From Tectiglobus sp965223355 (GTDB lineage: Bacteria > Pseudomonadota > Alphaproteobacteria > Rhizobiales > Hyphomicrobiaceae), in contig CBDCWE010000003.1 of assembly GCA_965223355.1 (NCBI GenBank), positions 4,030,001 through 4,094,000 on the forward strand: 64,000 bases of DNA, written 5' to 3'. The position numbers were made by a program, and so were the translations under genes. Below are positions 46,945-56,525 of the stretch, piece by piece. Under the pieces are notes generated by a model. That model saw only the letters and a program-made list of their open reading frames with translations, was not told where the DNA came from and searched no databases. The stretch's first letter is position 1; every line of letters begins with the position of its first letter.

Positions 46945-48504
46945 TTACTCGCTGCCAACCGGTTCAGGTTTTGACCTGGGCTTTTTGGTCGCGGTGCTTC
47001 GGCGCACCGGTCGCTGCAGAAACGCTGGGATTGACTCCTGTGTGAAGCCGGTGCCGCGCTGATCGTTTTGCGGACGGGCGGGCGCTGTTTCGCTGCGGTC
47101 TCGCCGGTGCGTGGTGCTGGCTGCCTTTGCTTGCGGCGCGGATTTGGCTTGCGGCGCGGACTTGGTGCGCGCCGGCGACGGGGCCGACCCGTCGCTGGTC
47201 TGCGGGTGAACGACAGCCGACTTGTCACCAGATCGTCCGGGCTCGCGCCGTGCGCTGCCGCGACGGGCCTGGCTGCCTGATGGGGCTGATGGGGCATCGC
47301 GTGAACCGGCTGACCGTCCGCGTCGTCGCCCGCGCTTGGTCTTGCCGGCGTCTTCGTAATCCTCCGCGGTCGGTGGTTGACCGAGCCAGACAAGCTCTTC
47401 GCCGTTGATCTTTTCGATTTCCCTGATGACTTTCAAGTCATCAACGGTGACGAGGGTGGCAGCAAACCCCTTATTGCCGGCCCGACCCGTTCGGCCGATA
47501 CGGTGAACATAATCATCGCCGACCCAGGGCACGTCGAAGTTAAACACGTGGCTGACCGCGGGGATGTCGAGGCCGCGCGCTGCGACATCGCTGGCGGCGA
47601 GCAAGGCAATGTCGCCGTTGCGGAATTTTTCCAACGTGTCCGTGCGCGAGGCTTGGTCCATATCGCCATGCAGGGCGCCGGCATTAAAGCCGTGCTTGAC
47701 CAACGACTTATGCAGAATTGATACGTCACGCTTGCGATTGCAAAAGATGATTGCGTTTTTGACGTCCTGCGAGCGAATGAGGTCACGCAAGACTTCGCGC
47801 CGGGCCCAGTCCTCACCGTCCGGACAGAACCTAAACGATTGCGTGATGGTCTTGGCGGTTGTCGCCGGACGAGCCACTTCGATCCGCACCGGATTGTTCA
47901 TGAAGTTGTCGACCAGGCGCTGAATTTCCGGCGGCATGGTCGCCGAAAAGAACAAGGTCTGGCGGCGCGGCGGCAACAGGCTGCAGATTTTCTCGATGTC
48001 CGGAATAAAGCCCATGTCGAGCATGCGGTCGGCTTCGTCGATGACGAGAATTTCGACGCCGTTCAACAGCAGCTTGCCGCGCTGGAAATGGTCGAGGAGG
48101 CGGCCCGGTGTGGCGATCAGGACATCGGCGCCGCGGTCCAGGATCTTGAACTGATCGTCAAACGAGACACCACCGATCAGCAAAGCGACGCTCAGTTTGT
48201 GATTGGTGCCGTAGTTCTCGAAGGCCTGGGCGACCTGCGCTGCCAGTTCCCTGGTCGGAGCCAGGATCAGTGAACGTGGCATGCGCGCGCGGGCACGACC
48301 GGTTTCAAGTCGCGTGATCATCGGCAGAGTAAATGACGCGGTTTTGCCGGTCCCGGTCTGGGCAATGCCGAGAATGTCCAGTCCCGTGACCGCAACCGGA
48401 ATCGCCTGGCTTTGAATTGGCGTCGGCGTGGTATAACCGGCCGCTGCGACAGCGGCTTCGACCTTGGCGCTCAATCCAAGTCCGGCAAAGCTTGGTTTAT
48501 CCAA
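46945..48504 (-). CDS. DEAD-box RNA helicase, RhlE-like
   Basis: 519 residues. Helicase core at about 1-365: Q motif TPTPIQSQAIP, motif I AQTGTGKT, Ib TPGRLLD, motif II DEAD in VIDEADRMLDMGF, motif III SAT, and motif VI HRIGRTGRAG. ATP-dependent RNA unwinding for ribosome assembly or RNA decay is expected. The C-terminal 150 residues are a basic, disordered tail with R/G, S and A-rich sequence and a tandem SAPQAK repeat, as is common for RhlE-type helicases. The start at 48504 is the family N-terminus (FAGLGLSAKV). Confidence 0.93.
   Translation of the reverse strand: MDKPSFAGLGLSAKVEAAVAAAGYTTPTPIQSQAIPVAVTGLDILGIAQTGTGKTASFTLPMITRLETGRARARMPRSLILAPTRELAAQVAQAFENYGTNHKLSVALLIGGVSFDDQFKILDRGADVLIATPGRLLDHFQRGKLLLNGVEILVIDEADRMLDMGFIPDIEKICSLLPPRRQTLFFSATMPPEIQRLVDNFMNNPVRIEVARPATTAKTITQSFRFCPDGEDWARREVLRDLIRSQDVKNAIIFCNRKRDVSILHKSLVKHGFNAGALHGDMDQASRTDTLEKFRNGDIALLAASDVAARGLDIPAVSHVFNFDVPWVGDDYVHRIGRTGRAGNKGFAATLVTVDDLKVIREIEKINGEELVWLGQPPTAEDYEDAGKTKRGRRRGRSAGSRDAPSAPSGSQARRGSARREPGRSGDKSAVVHPQTSDGSAPSPARTKSAPQAKSAPQAKAASTTHRRDRSETAPARPQNDQRGTGFTQESIPAFLQRPVRRSTATKKPRSKPEPVGSE
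47129..47164 (-). repeat. 18-bp tandem repeat inside the helicase tail
   Basis: Two copies of an 18-base unit that differ at one position and encode SAPQAK twice, within the disordered tail. In-frame expansion by slippage is the likely origin. Confidence 0.8.
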
Positions 48505-48958
48505 CGGAAAAGCTCTCCATAGAGCGGTGTGTCATCAAGTGTGGGGCATGGCGTGACAAGGGCGCCAAAAGGGGCAAGCGCTCGTTCACCCGCGCAGCCC
48601 TCGGCACCGCCAAACCAGAGCAACCGGAGAGCCAAGTGACACCGGCGATTGCCTGAGGTCGGCGATTGCCGCCATCGCTTCGAATCCGATTGCCAAGGCG
48701 TGCTGACACACTTGGCGCCAAAACGCAAGGATTGGCGACCATTCGTGTACAAACCGCGGCATTATTCACTGCCGCCGCGGTCTTGTAGCGATCGTCGGGA
48801 CGGCGATCCTTAAGGGGCTGCCCGCCCCTCCAACGCCCCGACCGCGGGATCATCCCCCGGACCCCGGACGTGTTGAAAGGGTGTCTTGGCTCGAACCGTT
48901 GCCATCGAAGAGCGGGATGGTTTAAGCAAACGCGGAGGCGCTATAAGGGTGGTCAGGG
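48505..48958. other. Spacer between the helicase and hydrolase genes
   Basis: 454 bases between divergent genes. About 100 of these are a family B cluster (48787-48889); nothing else was recognised. Confidence 0.5.
48787..48889 (+). repeat. Family B hairpin cluster, copy 6
   Basis: Modules CGATCGTC/GACGGCG (diverged), AGGGGC/GCCCCT and CCGCGGGAT/ATCCCCCGG, then a weakened tail. Older-looking than copies 4 and 5. Confidence 0.75.
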
Positions 48959-49678
48959 ATGGCAACCGTGAGGACCGTGATGCCCGCAAAGCAGGATTTG
49001 GTGATGATCCCCGGGCTGTTGTGCTCGGATGACTTGTTTCGCGACCAGGTGCGCGGTCTGAGTGATGTGGCCAATATTCGCATTGGCCGCGTGCTGAAGG
49101 CGGCGGGACTGGAGGCGATGGCGCAAGCGATCCTGAGGGCGGCCCCGCCGAGGTTTGCGCTCGCCGGTCTCTCACTCGGCGGTTACGTCGCCTTCGAGAT
49201 CCTGCGCCAGGCGCCCGAGCGCGTATCCCGCCTGGCCTTGTTGAATGCCAATGCACGTGCCGATCGGGCCGAGCAAATCGCGTTTCGCAGAATGCTGATC
49301 GGCCTGGCCAACACGATGGGACCACGCAATGTGCAGGCGGCGGCGCTGCCGATGCTCGTTCATAAGGCGCGGCTCGGTGAGCGCGACCTGGTCGATCGGG
49401 TGCTCAACATGGCCGACGCGGTCGGCCGGGCGGCATTTGTGCGACAGCAGGAAGCGATTATCGCGCGCCCCGATAACCGCGCATTCTTGGCCGAGATCAA
49501 GCTACCGACGGTGGTCGTCGTCGGCGATCAAGATGCGTTGACGCCGGTCAAAGTCGCCAACGAGCTTCATGACGCCATCGCCGGAAGCAAGCTCGAAGTC
49601 ATCGCCCAGTGCGGCCATCTGTCAACGATGGAGCGACCGGCGGCGGTCAACGCGATCTTGCGGGCGTGGTTGGAGTGA
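48959..49678 (+). CDS. Alpha/beta-fold hydrolase
   Basis: 239 residues of the alpha/beta hydrolase superfamily. It opens with DLVMIPGLLCSDDLF (oxyanion strand and loop), has the nucleophile elbow AGLSLGGYVAFE, the acid in VVVGDQDALTP, and the His in QCGHLSTMERP. The compact cap suggests an esterase or thioesterase acting on a small substrate, which is unknown. AGGG precedes the ATG. It is divergent from the helicase gene and has no operon partner. Confidence 0.88.
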   Translation: MATVRTVMPAKQDLVMIPGLLCSDDLFRDQVRGLSDVANIRIGRVLKAAGLEAMAQAILRAAPPRFALAGLSLGGYVAFEILRQAPERVSRLALLNANARADRAEQIAFRRMLIGLANTMGPRNVQAAALPMLVHKARLGERDLVDRVLNMADAVGRAAFVRQQEAIIARPDNRAFLAEIKLPTVVVVGDQDALTPVKVANELHDAIAGSKLEVIAQCGHLSTMERPAAVNAILRAWLE

Positions 49679-49790
49679 AACTAAGCCCACGCCCATCGGT
49701 GGCGCCAATGCGGAAATGATCGCAACCTCGTCAGCCTTCATTGAGATCGGCCTTCGTTGAGCAAGTCATTGGGCCAGTCATTTGAGAGAG

Positions 49791-50474
49791 TCATTTGAGC
49801 AAGTACCGTGCCGTTAGACCACCAATGCAGGCGCCGACGAGCGGGGCCAGCCAGAAGATCCACAGCTGCGCCAGAAATTCGGCGCCTGCAAACAGCGCGG
49901 CGGCCGTCGAGCGGGCCGGATTGAGGCCGGCCTTGGTCAGCGGCATGGCGACGATGTAGCAGAGCGTCAGCACGGCACCGATCGCGAGCGGGGCGAGCGG
50001 CGCCAGGGCGGAATGGGCCGTGGCGCCCATGAATACGATCACCAACAATGCCGTCAGAACCGCCTCGATCGCGAGGGCTGCAGGCACCGAGGTTTCGCCC
50101 GGCCCGCCGGCATGGTTGGCGATTGCCGAAAAGCTGCCGACAGCGCCGTCGTCAGACGCGGCCATGTCGAACCCGACCAGGACGACGGCCGTGGCCGCCA
50201 GAGCAGCGCCCAGCAGATGAGCAAGGATAAATGCTGGGGCATGGGCCAGCTCAAAACGTCCACCGGCGACCAGGCCGATCGTGACCGCCGGGTTGAAATG
50301 ACCACCGGAGATTTGACCCAGTCCGTAGCTCAGAGCCATCGTTGCCAGACCAACTATGCCGGCCGGCAGCAGCGGATCTGGCGGACCGGCCGATAGCGGC
50401 AACCAGGCGGCAAAGAAGAACAGCAGAATGGCGAACGAGCCGAGACCTTCGGCAGCAAGTACGCGCGGGTTCAT
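49791..50474 (-). CDS. Aquaporin / MIP-family channel
   Basis: Water (or small neutral solute) channel in the inner membrane. 227 residues, six helices and the two half-helix motifs: NPA in GGHFNPAVT and NPA in AGLNPARSTAAA. The residues around the second motif fit an aquaporin rather than a glyceroporin, but the selectivity filter was not resolved by eye. ATG 50474 follows AGGA at eight bases; the frame upstream to 50594 is not conserved. The 3' flank has a repeated AGTCATTTGAG, again a small tandem duplication. Confidence 0.9.
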   Translation of the reverse strand: MNPRVLAAEGLGSFAILLFFFAAWLPLSAGPPDPLLPAGIVGLATMALSYGLGQISGGHFNPAVTIGLVAGGRFELAHAPAFILAHLLGAALAATAVVLVGFDMAASDDGAVGSFSAIANHAGGPGETSVPAALAIEAVLTALLVIVFMGATAHSALAPLAPLAIGAVLTLCYIVAMPLTKAGLNPARSTAAALFAGAEFLAQLWIFWLAPLVGACIGGLTARYLLK

Positions 50475-50713
50475 GGCGCAGATCCTCGTGTGATGCCGGC
50501 CCTGGTGTTTGACGGCCGCCGGATGCGGCCCGGTTCCGAGTTCTGGCGGCTCGGTGCGACCGGATTTGGGCGCCGTGCGGCCGGCAGGTGCCACGCCGGA
50601 TGAGGGTGTCGTCCCGGCGCGGTTTGCGAGCTGGTCGTGTGCAACGTGTACAATGTGAATCAGTTCGCTTAGGTTGGTTGGACTGTCTATTGGTTCTGCT
50701 GTTGGAGGTCAAA

Positions 50714-51100
50714 ATGGCGAGCACCAAGCATGGCACGTTTCACTGGAATGAACTGATGACATACGATGTCGATGCGGCCGTGAAGTTTTACCAGGACGTG
50801 ATCGGTTGGAAGATCGAAAGCATGCCAATGCCGGACGGCATTTACCATGTCGCAATGGTCGACGGCGAGCCGGTGGCCGGCATAATGAACATGGTACCCG
50901 GCGTGCCCGAGGGCACGCCGTCACATTGGATGGGGTATCTCGCCGTCGACGATATCGACGAGCGCCTCAAGCAGGCCGTCGAAGCCGGCGCGAACGTTTT
51001 ACGAGAGCCCATGGATATCCCGGATATCGGTCGGTTCGCGATTCTGAGAGACGGCGGCGGTGCAGCGATCGGCTGGATCACACCGGCTCAGTCATCGTAA
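50714..51100 (+). CDS. VOC-family (glyoxalase-like) protein
   Basis: 128 residues with one vicinal oxygen chelate fold made of two beta-alpha-beta-beta-beta units. GTFHWNELMTYDVDAAVKFY opens the first unit, and MGYLAVDDIDERLKQAVEAG opens the second. Metal ligands are not complete (no clear His in the first strand other than near the start), so a binding or resistance role is possible. GGAGG lies six bases before the ATG. It is followed by an MBL hydrolase gene 42 bases downstream on the same strand. Confidence 0.88.
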   Translation: MASTKHGTFHWNELMTYDVDAAVKFYQDVIGWKIESMPMPDGIYHVAMVDGEPVAGIMNMVPGVPEGTPSHWMGYLAVDDIDERLKQAVEAGANVLREPMDIPDIGRFAILRDGGGAAIGWITPAQSS

Positions 51101-51142
51101 CACGAGCGCGAGAATGGCCGGCACGGATAGCGGAGACGGATT

Positions 51143-52024
51143 GTGGATCGAACTCAGATCGGCTCGTTCGAAGTTTGCCAGGTGGTCGAGCACACCGCGC
51201 CCTTGATGCCCGCGCGGGAGTTTTTTCCGGATCTGACGGCCGAGATGCTGGCAGCTGCTCGCCCGCAAATACCCGAGGGCCATCTCACCCAGGATGATCA
51301 GATCCATCTCAGCTTCCACAGCTACGTGCTCAAGACGGGCCGCTATACGATCCTGATCGATACCTGCTGCGGCAATGACAAGACCCGCCCGTCGCGGCCC
51401 GCCTTCGCCAATCTTCAGACCGACTATCTGGGCAGGCTGGCCGCGGCCGGGTGCACACCCGAAGACGTTGATTTTGTCATGTGCACCCATCTCCACTGGG
51501 ACCACGTCGGCTGGAACACGCGGCTTGTCGACGGGGCGTGGGTGCCGACGTTTGCAAACGCCAAATACATCATGGCGCGTCGCGAATATGAGCATTGGGA
51601 CCGGTTGTTCGCAACGGACCCGAGCAGCATGCACCGCTTTGGCTTCGAAGACAGCGTGGCGCCGTTGGTGCGGGCCGAGCGCGCGGTTCTGGTCGATGAT
51701 GATCACGAGATCGACGGCGGCGTCTGGCTTGAGCCCTGCCACGGCCATTCGCCCGGACACGTGGTCGTCAATATCAGGTCGAAGGATGCCGGCGGAGTGA
51801 TGACGGGCGATGTGATCCATCACCGCGTGCAACTGGTCTATCCCGACCTTTCGACGATTGCCGATAGCGATCGCGATCAAGCGCGCGCGAGCCGCACCGC
51901 GCTCATGGCCAAGCATGCCGATACCGGCAATGTTATCTTTCCAGCGCATTTTCGCGCGCCGTCATTCGGATGCCTGGAACGCAAGGCATCTGGCAGTGGC
52001 TACAACTGGGTGGTGCCCGGTTAA
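51143..52024 (+). CDS. MBL-fold metallohydrolase
   Basis: 293 residues. The metal motif is CTHLHWDHVGWN; further ligands are CHGHSPGH, the Asp in VMTGDVIHH, and a terminal His in FPAHFRAPS. This is the lactonase-like branch (AHL-lactonase and related), so a lactone or ester substrate is plausible but not shown. The GTG start at 51143 follows GGAG. It may form an operon with the preceding VOC gene and the next amidinotransferase gene. Confidence 0.87.
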   Translation: MDRTQIGSFEVCQVVEHTAPLMPAREFFPDLTAEMLAAARPQIPEGHLTQDDQIHLSFHSYVLKTGRYTILIDTCCGNDKTRPSRPAFANLQTDYLGRLAAAGCTPEDVDFVMCTHLHWDHVGWNTRLVDGAWVPTFANAKYIMARREYEHWDRLFATDPSSMHRFGFEDSVAPLVRAERAVLVDDDHEIDGGVWLEPCHGHSPGHVVVNIRSKDAGGVMTGDVIHHRVQLVYPDLSTIADSDRDQARASRTALMAKHADTGNVIFPAHFRAPSFGCLERKASGSGYNWVVPG

Positions 52025-52058
52025 GCTGCCGGGCTTGGAAGCCAACAACGACCAGCCG

Positions 52059-52082
52059 CAATCAATGATGCAATCAATGATG
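52059..52082. repeat. 12-bp tandem duplication
   Basis: CAATCAATGATG occurs twice in a row in the spacer before the amidinotransferase gene, one of several small tandem duplications in the window. Confidence 0.85.
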
Positions 52083-52108
52083 TTTGCTCGTGCACCAAGG
52101 AGCCGGGA

Positions 52109-53071
52109 TTGATCAAATCAAGCGCTTACGGCGGCGATCGGTGGGCGGCCCGAACGGGCGACCACCGGGACGACATTGGCGCGGTTTGGGCGCCGTTTGC
52201 CATCGATACCGAATGGCGGCCACTCAAGGCCGTTTTGCTGCATCGGCCGGGCCGTGAATTGCTGGCAAGCGCAGATGATCCGGACAAGGTTCAGATGCTG
52301 GCACCCGTGGACTGGGCCAAGGCTGAGGCCGAGCACGATCAAATGGCAGAGGTTTATCGTGCGCTCGGCATTGCGGTGCACTATGTCGAACCCGATCCGC
52401 CCAGTGCGCCAAATCAGATGTTTTGCGCCGATACGTTCGTCATGACGCCGGCCGGGGCGGTTGTGGCACGGCCAGCGTCGACGGTTCGGGCTGGTGAAGA
52501 GCGCTGGGTCCAGCGGCGGCTGGCCGCGCTCGGTGCGCCGGTCGTCAAGACGTTCACCGGTCGGGCCGTGTTCGAGGGCGCCGACCTGATGTGGCTTGAT
52601 CCCAATACAGCCATCGTCGGTCATGGTCTGCGCACCAACGACGATGCCATCGCGCAGCTCGACGACTTGATGGCCCAAATCGGTTGTGAATTGATCGCGG
52701 TCGATATGCCGGTCGGAACCATGCATCTGATGGGCATGCTGCGCATCATCGACAAGGATCTGGCCCTCGTCTGGCCGACGCGGACACCGTTTCGCGCCGT
52801 GCAAGAACTACAGTTGCGCGGCTACCGGATTGCCGATCTGCCCGAAGCCGATGATGCAACGCGCAACAGGGCGATGAATTTCGTCACGCTGGCGCCACGC
52901 AAGGTGTTGATGGTCGCCGGCTTGACCGGCATTCAGGACTGGTTGGAAGGCCTCGGCGTGGAATGCCTGACCAGTCCGACCGATGAGTTATCCAAGGCGG
53001 CCGGCAACATTGGCTGCTTGACCGGTGTTTTGTCGCGTGAACGCTCGCCGTGTCGGGTTCCGGGACGGTAG
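52109..53071 (+). CDS. Amidinotransferase / arginine deiminase-fold enzyme
   Basis: 320 residues of the guanidine-modifying superfamily (fold of DDAH, arginine deiminase and amidinotransferases). The active-site set is visible: acidic residues in FEGADLMWLDP, the His in GTMHLMGMLRI, and the nucleophilic Cys in NIGCLTGVLSRE near the end. It acts on a guanidino compound such as arginine or a methylated arginine. The start is a TTG at 52109, preceded by AAGGAG at six bases; no ATG fits. The substrate is not settled. Confidence 0.87.
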   Translation: MIKSSAYGGDRWAARTGDHRDDIGAVWAPFAIDTEWRPLKAVLLHRPGRELLASADDPDKVQMLAPVDWAKAEAEHDQMAEVYRALGIAVHYVEPDPPSAPNQMFCADTFVMTPAGAVVARPASTVRAGEERWVQRRLAALGAPVVKTFTGRAVFEGADLMWLDPNTAIVGHGLRTNDDAIAQLDDLMAQIGCELIAVDMPVGTMHLMGMLRIIDKDLALVWPTRTPFRAVQELQLRGYRIADLPEADDATRNRAMNFVTLAPRKVLMVAGLTGIQDWLEGLGVECLTSPTDELSKAAGNIGCLTGVLSRERSPCRVPGR

Positions 53072-53227
53072 TTCGGCGTGAAAATGTCCGCCCGCCACGG
53101 GGTCCCGTTCGACGTTGATGGTCAAGGGAAAGTCAGATCTTGGTGCGCGCGGCCCGGGCCGCTGCCGGTAAGGTGGTCCCGCCTGGGGCGGACATGGTCA
53201 ACGCAGACATATCAAGGCGGACATGGC

Positions 53228-54262
53228 CTAGACGACGCCTGCTCTCAGAAGGTCGTGAACGTGGACGATCCCGACCGGTTTTCCCCTTTCGACCACGAAC
53301 ATCTGGGTGTACTTGCGGGCATTGATCTGCTCCAGCGCCGCCGACGCCAGGATATCGCCGGCAATCGTGTCCGGATTTCTCGTCATGATGTCGCGCGCCC
53401 TGGCATTGAGAAGTTCCGATCCCATGTGCCGGCGCAGGTCGCCGTCGGTGATCATGCCAACCAGTTTGCCTTTGCCATCGACAATCCCGAGACAGCCGAG
53501 GCTCTTTTCGGTCATGGTCAACAGCGCCTCGCTCATCACTGCGTGCTGTGCGACAAGCGGCAGTTTATCGCCGATGTGCATAACGTCGCTCACGTATTTG
53601 AGCTGCGCGCCCAGCGAGCCGCCGGGGTGGAACTGCTTGAAATCGTCAGCTGAAAATCCGCGCGCTTCGAGCAAGGCCATGGCCAGACAATCACCCAACG
53701 CCAGCGTCATGGTCGTGGATGTCGTCGGCGCCAGACCGTGCGGGCACGCCTCCTTCGCTCTGGGCAATTCCAGGCACACATCGGATGCGCGGCCCAACGA
53801 GGAACCCGCATCTGACGTGACTGAGATCAGCGGCACGGCAAAGCGGCGCGTGTAATTGAGGATATTGGCCAGTTCGACCGTCTCTCCGGACCACGAAATC
53901 GCCAGCACGGCATCTTGCGGTGTGATCATTCCAAGATCACCATGAGCGGCCTCGCTGGGATGCACGAAGGCAGCCGGCGTGCCGGTCGAGGCCAATGTTG
54001 CAACGAGCTTCTGGCCGATATGTCCCGACTTTCCAATTCCGCTCACGACAACCCGACCATCGGCCGATCTGAGCAGTTTGACTGCGGCTTTGAACGCTTT
54101 GCCGAGTGCCCCGTCCAATCGCTTGTAAAGCTGGCGCAGGCCCTTGGTCTCGATATCAAGCGTCCGCAACGCGGTGGCGAGCGATGCTGATTTCGCAGCC
54201 CTCACCCTGGCCGCCTTGCGCCGCGGCGGATCCTTGATCTTGAGTGTCGCCTCTCCAGCCAT
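53228..54262 (-). CDS. kdsD: Arabinose-5-phosphate isomerase (KpsF/KdsD/GutQ family)
   Basis: Interconverts ribulose 5-phosphate and arabinose 5-phosphate, the first step toward KDO for lipopolysaccharide. 344 residues. The SIS domain (about 60-190) has VVVSGIGKSGHIGQKLVATL, the FVHPSEAAHGDLG motif and AISWSGETVEL. TTSTTMTLALGDCLA is typical of the family. Two CBS domains follow (about 225-344). The C-terminal end is complete. It is convergent with the amidinotransferase gene. Confidence 0.93.
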   Translation of the reverse strand: MAGEATLKIKDPPRRKAARVRAAKSASLATALRTLDIETKGLRQLYKRLDGALGKAFKAAVKLLRSADGRVVVSGIGKSGHIGQKLVATLASTGTPAAFVHPSEAAHGDLGMITPQDAVLAISWSGETVELANILNYTRRFAVPLISVTSDAGSSLGRASDVCLELPRAKEACPHGLAPTTSTTMTLALGDCLAMALLEARGFSADDFKQFHPGGSLGAQLKYVSDVMHIGDKLPLVAQHAVMSEALLTMTEKSLGCLGIVDGKGKLVGMITDGDLRRHMGSELLNARARDIMTRNPDTIAGDILASAALEQINARKYTQMFVVERGKPVGIVHVHDLLRAGVV

Positions 54263-54351
54263 GCCGGATTCTCCCTCGGACCTGAACGGCGCAAAGATCG
54301 ATGCACGCGTACCCTTGAAAGCCTGGTTGCTCGATTGTAGGGCACGATGAT

Positions 54352-54487
54352 CTAGATCATCGTGCTTTAAGTTGGAATCGCTATTGCGGTTCCAACTTAA
54401 AGCACGAAGATGATCGCCACTTTAGAGGCGAGCAACCTGCCTTTATTCGGGATCGTTCCGATTCCGAATAAAGGCAGGTTGCTCTAG
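54352..54487 (-). repeat. Family A palindromic element, copy 8
   Basis: Complete inverse copy. Its first hairpin is nearly perfect, because the side that is usually ACTTTCTGCC reads ACCTGCC. Just outside the left end a piece of another copy is joined head to head (54342-54355), giving a perfect palindrome of 24 bases centred on CTAG. Confidence 0.88.
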
Positions 54488-54612
54488 CAAACTGTGCCGG
54501 CTCCCTAAAGGGGGCGGCGGCATTACGCGCCAAATCCAACTGATCGCCAACACCAAACGTTGTGATGATTGCGGCCGCTGCTGGGCGGCAACCCATCATT
54601 GACCGGGCGCTG

Positions 54613-54719
54613 AACCAATCGCCGCGTTGCGGCGATCCTTGAGGGGCTTTCAGCCCCTCAAACTCCCCGACCAGGGGATGGATCCCCTGGACCCCAAACG
54701 GGTTGAGAGGTTCCTTGGG
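54613..54719 (+). repeat. Family B hairpin cluster, copy 7
   Basis: Modules CGCCG/CGGCG, GAGGGGCT/AGCCCCTC, CCAGGGGAT/ATCCCCTGG, then a diverged tail TTGAGAGGTTCCTTGG. Confidence 0.85.
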
Positions 54720-54967
54720 CGGTGTCGCATCGCCCGTCTGCTCTCGCGCCCGCGCGGCTCCAAAACATCGCCGTCGGGGCGGACACTGAGGGATACGGCC
54801 TCGCGGTGGGTGCGCACTGGCGACGGGTATGTGATCATCAGGCAACGTTTCCCCATCAATATCTGCTTCTAAGAGTGACAGGACTTGACATTGCCACATT
54901 TTTTCCCCGCCCCGCCCAAATTGCCGCCGCCCTTCGCGGGCTAATTGTGCACACGTGTAAAGGTGTC

Positions 54968-54996
54968 GTTAACGACCGTGGGGCTAAGAGTTAACG
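54968..54996 (+). promoter_or_regulatory. Paired GTTAACG motifs upstream of the first glucosaminidase gene
   Basis: Two identical GTTAACG sequences with starts 22 bases apart, about two helical turns, ending 62 bases before the ATG. This could be a pair of regulator sites; the basis is spacing and identity only. Confidence 0.3.
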
Positions 54997-55057
54997 CTGA
55001 CGCAAGTTCTTGGGCGATCGAAGCTGGGCCGACGGGTTCGTACGGGTGGGAGAGTTC

Positions 55058-56386
55058 ATGATCAAAACTGGCAGCGCAGCGCTCGCAATATGCATTGGCG
55101 CATGGTGTTCAGCGGCGCAGGCAAATACAACTCCGGCGGTGCTGGCATCGGCTGCCAACCAGCCGTACGCCTGTGCCACGCCAGGCCGCCTGATGGCTTT
55201 CGCGAAACGGCGCAATCCGGCCTTGCGCAAGCACTTCGACAAGGTCGCCGTCGATTACATGAGGCACGGCATCGCCCTCAACATCCGATGGGATTATGCG
55301 TTTTTCCAGATGCTGCTCGAGACCGCGAGCCTGAAGTTCACCGGCGATGTTAACTGGGGGCAGAACAATTTTGCCGGCCTCGGGGCGACCGGCGGCGGCG
55401 TCCGGGGTGAACGGTTTGCCAGCGTATCGGACGGCGTTCGCGCCCATCTCGAACATCTGTTGATCTATGCCGGCGTCAAGGTCGATGCCCCGGTCGCAGA
55501 GCGCACCCGCAAGGTTCAGGCCTGGAAGATCCTGGTACCTTGGCAACGCTCGATCCGGGGGCCGATCACCTTCGCCCACATTGGCCAGAAATGGGCGCCG
55601 GGCGATCGCAGTTATGCGCGCGATATCAGGGCCATCGCCAATGATTTCCTGAGGTCCCATTGCCGGCAACGCGATCCGCGCCCTGACCTTGTTGCCGCGG
55701 CGCGTGCAACCCAGCACCAGCGCGCGCCGGCGCACGCCACCACATCGCGCTCCGCCGCGGCGACGTCACCGCGCAGCAGCCTCGGTCGGCGCGCATCACT
55801 GGGCGCTCGAACCGTTTATCGCAACGGCGAGGTTGCGACGTCGACGACGGGCGTGCCGGCCGGCGCCACCAAGTCCGCCAATGCGCCTGCCACGACCAAG
55901 CCGTTTGGTGCCAACGTCAATGTTTTGAACCGCGCCACGAAATCGCCGGCATCGGCGCAACGCGTACCGAACGGGTCCGAGCCTCGCGCGCAAGGCAAGC
56001 CGGCCAAACAGGCCAAACAGGCCAAGCCGGCGAACGGGCAAAAGGTTGCTAGCGCCGGCTCCCTTGCGGCCAAGTTTGCGACGCCGTGGCTGAACCCTGC
56101 AACCCGCCAGACACAGCAACCGGAACGGCCGGCTGCCGCGCCGGCCAGTCCGCCAACGAAGTGTCGGGTGTGGACCGCCAGCTACGGCGGCCAAAAGGCA
56201 ATCATTATCAAGTCGGCCGACAATTCACATATCAATTACACGGTCCTCGACGTCAACCCGGACCGCGAACGGCAAGAGGCGGCCGCCTACATCGCCGCCT
56301 ACGCCCAGGGCGGCAAAAAGATTGCCGAGTTCAAATCACAGACCCTGGCCCTCGACAAAGCCTTCAAGCTTTGCCCGAACGGGTAA
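55058..56386 (+). CDS. Secreted glucosaminidase-domain protein with C-terminal conserved module (1)
   Basis: 442 residues. Signal peptide at 1-22 (ends SAAQA). A glucosaminidase-like (GH73 type) domain covers about 35-210, with RWDYAFFQMLLETASLKF, where the Glu is the likely general acid, and QNNFAGLGATGGGV. A long low-complexity linker rich in Ala, Thr, Lys and Pro follows (about 215-370). The end holds a compact module (about 370-442, CRVWTASYGGQKAIIIKS to FKLC). Expected to cut peptidoglycan glycan strands in the periplasm. The next gene is a paralogue with the same layout. GGGAGAG precedes the ATG. Confidence 0.82.
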   Translation: MIKTGSAALAICIGAWCSAAQANTTPAVLASAANQPYACATPGRLMAFAKRRNPALRKHFDKVAVDYMRHGIALNIRWDYAFFQMLLETASLKFTGDVNWGQNNFAGLGATGGGVRGERFASVSDGVRAHLEHLLIYAGVKVDAPVAERTRKVQAWKILVPWQRSIRGPITFAHIGQKWAPGDRSYARDIRAIANDFLRSHCRQRDPRPDLVAAARATQHQRAPAHATTSRSAAATSPRSSLGRRASLGARTVYRNGEVATSTTGVPAGATKSANAPATTKPFGANVNVLNRATKSPASAQRVPNGSEPRAQGKPAKQAKQAKPANGQKVASAGSLAAKFATPWLNPATRQTQQPERPAAAPASPPTKCRVWTASYGGQKAIIIKSADNSHINYTVLDVNPDRERQEAAAYIAAYAQGGKKIAEFKSQTLALDKAFKLCPNG

Positions 56387-56525
56387 GGCCTGCCGGCCGG
56401 TCGCGAGCGTGAAGCGCGCCGCGGGTGCGGCGACCGCCTGGCGGGTTTCAGAGCCGGCGGGATGAGGCACAAGAGCAGACCGGATTGGCTGGCGGCGGCA
56501 CGGGCGGAACCGGAAAAGAGGGCGA

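Larger units (their letters stand above)
54263..55057. other. Long repeat-rich intergenic region
   Basis: 795 bases without a gene. It holds family A copy 8, family B copy 7, and near the right edge two GTTAACG motifs 22 bases apart. Short open frames here overlap the repeats and are not protein-like. Confidence 0.5.
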
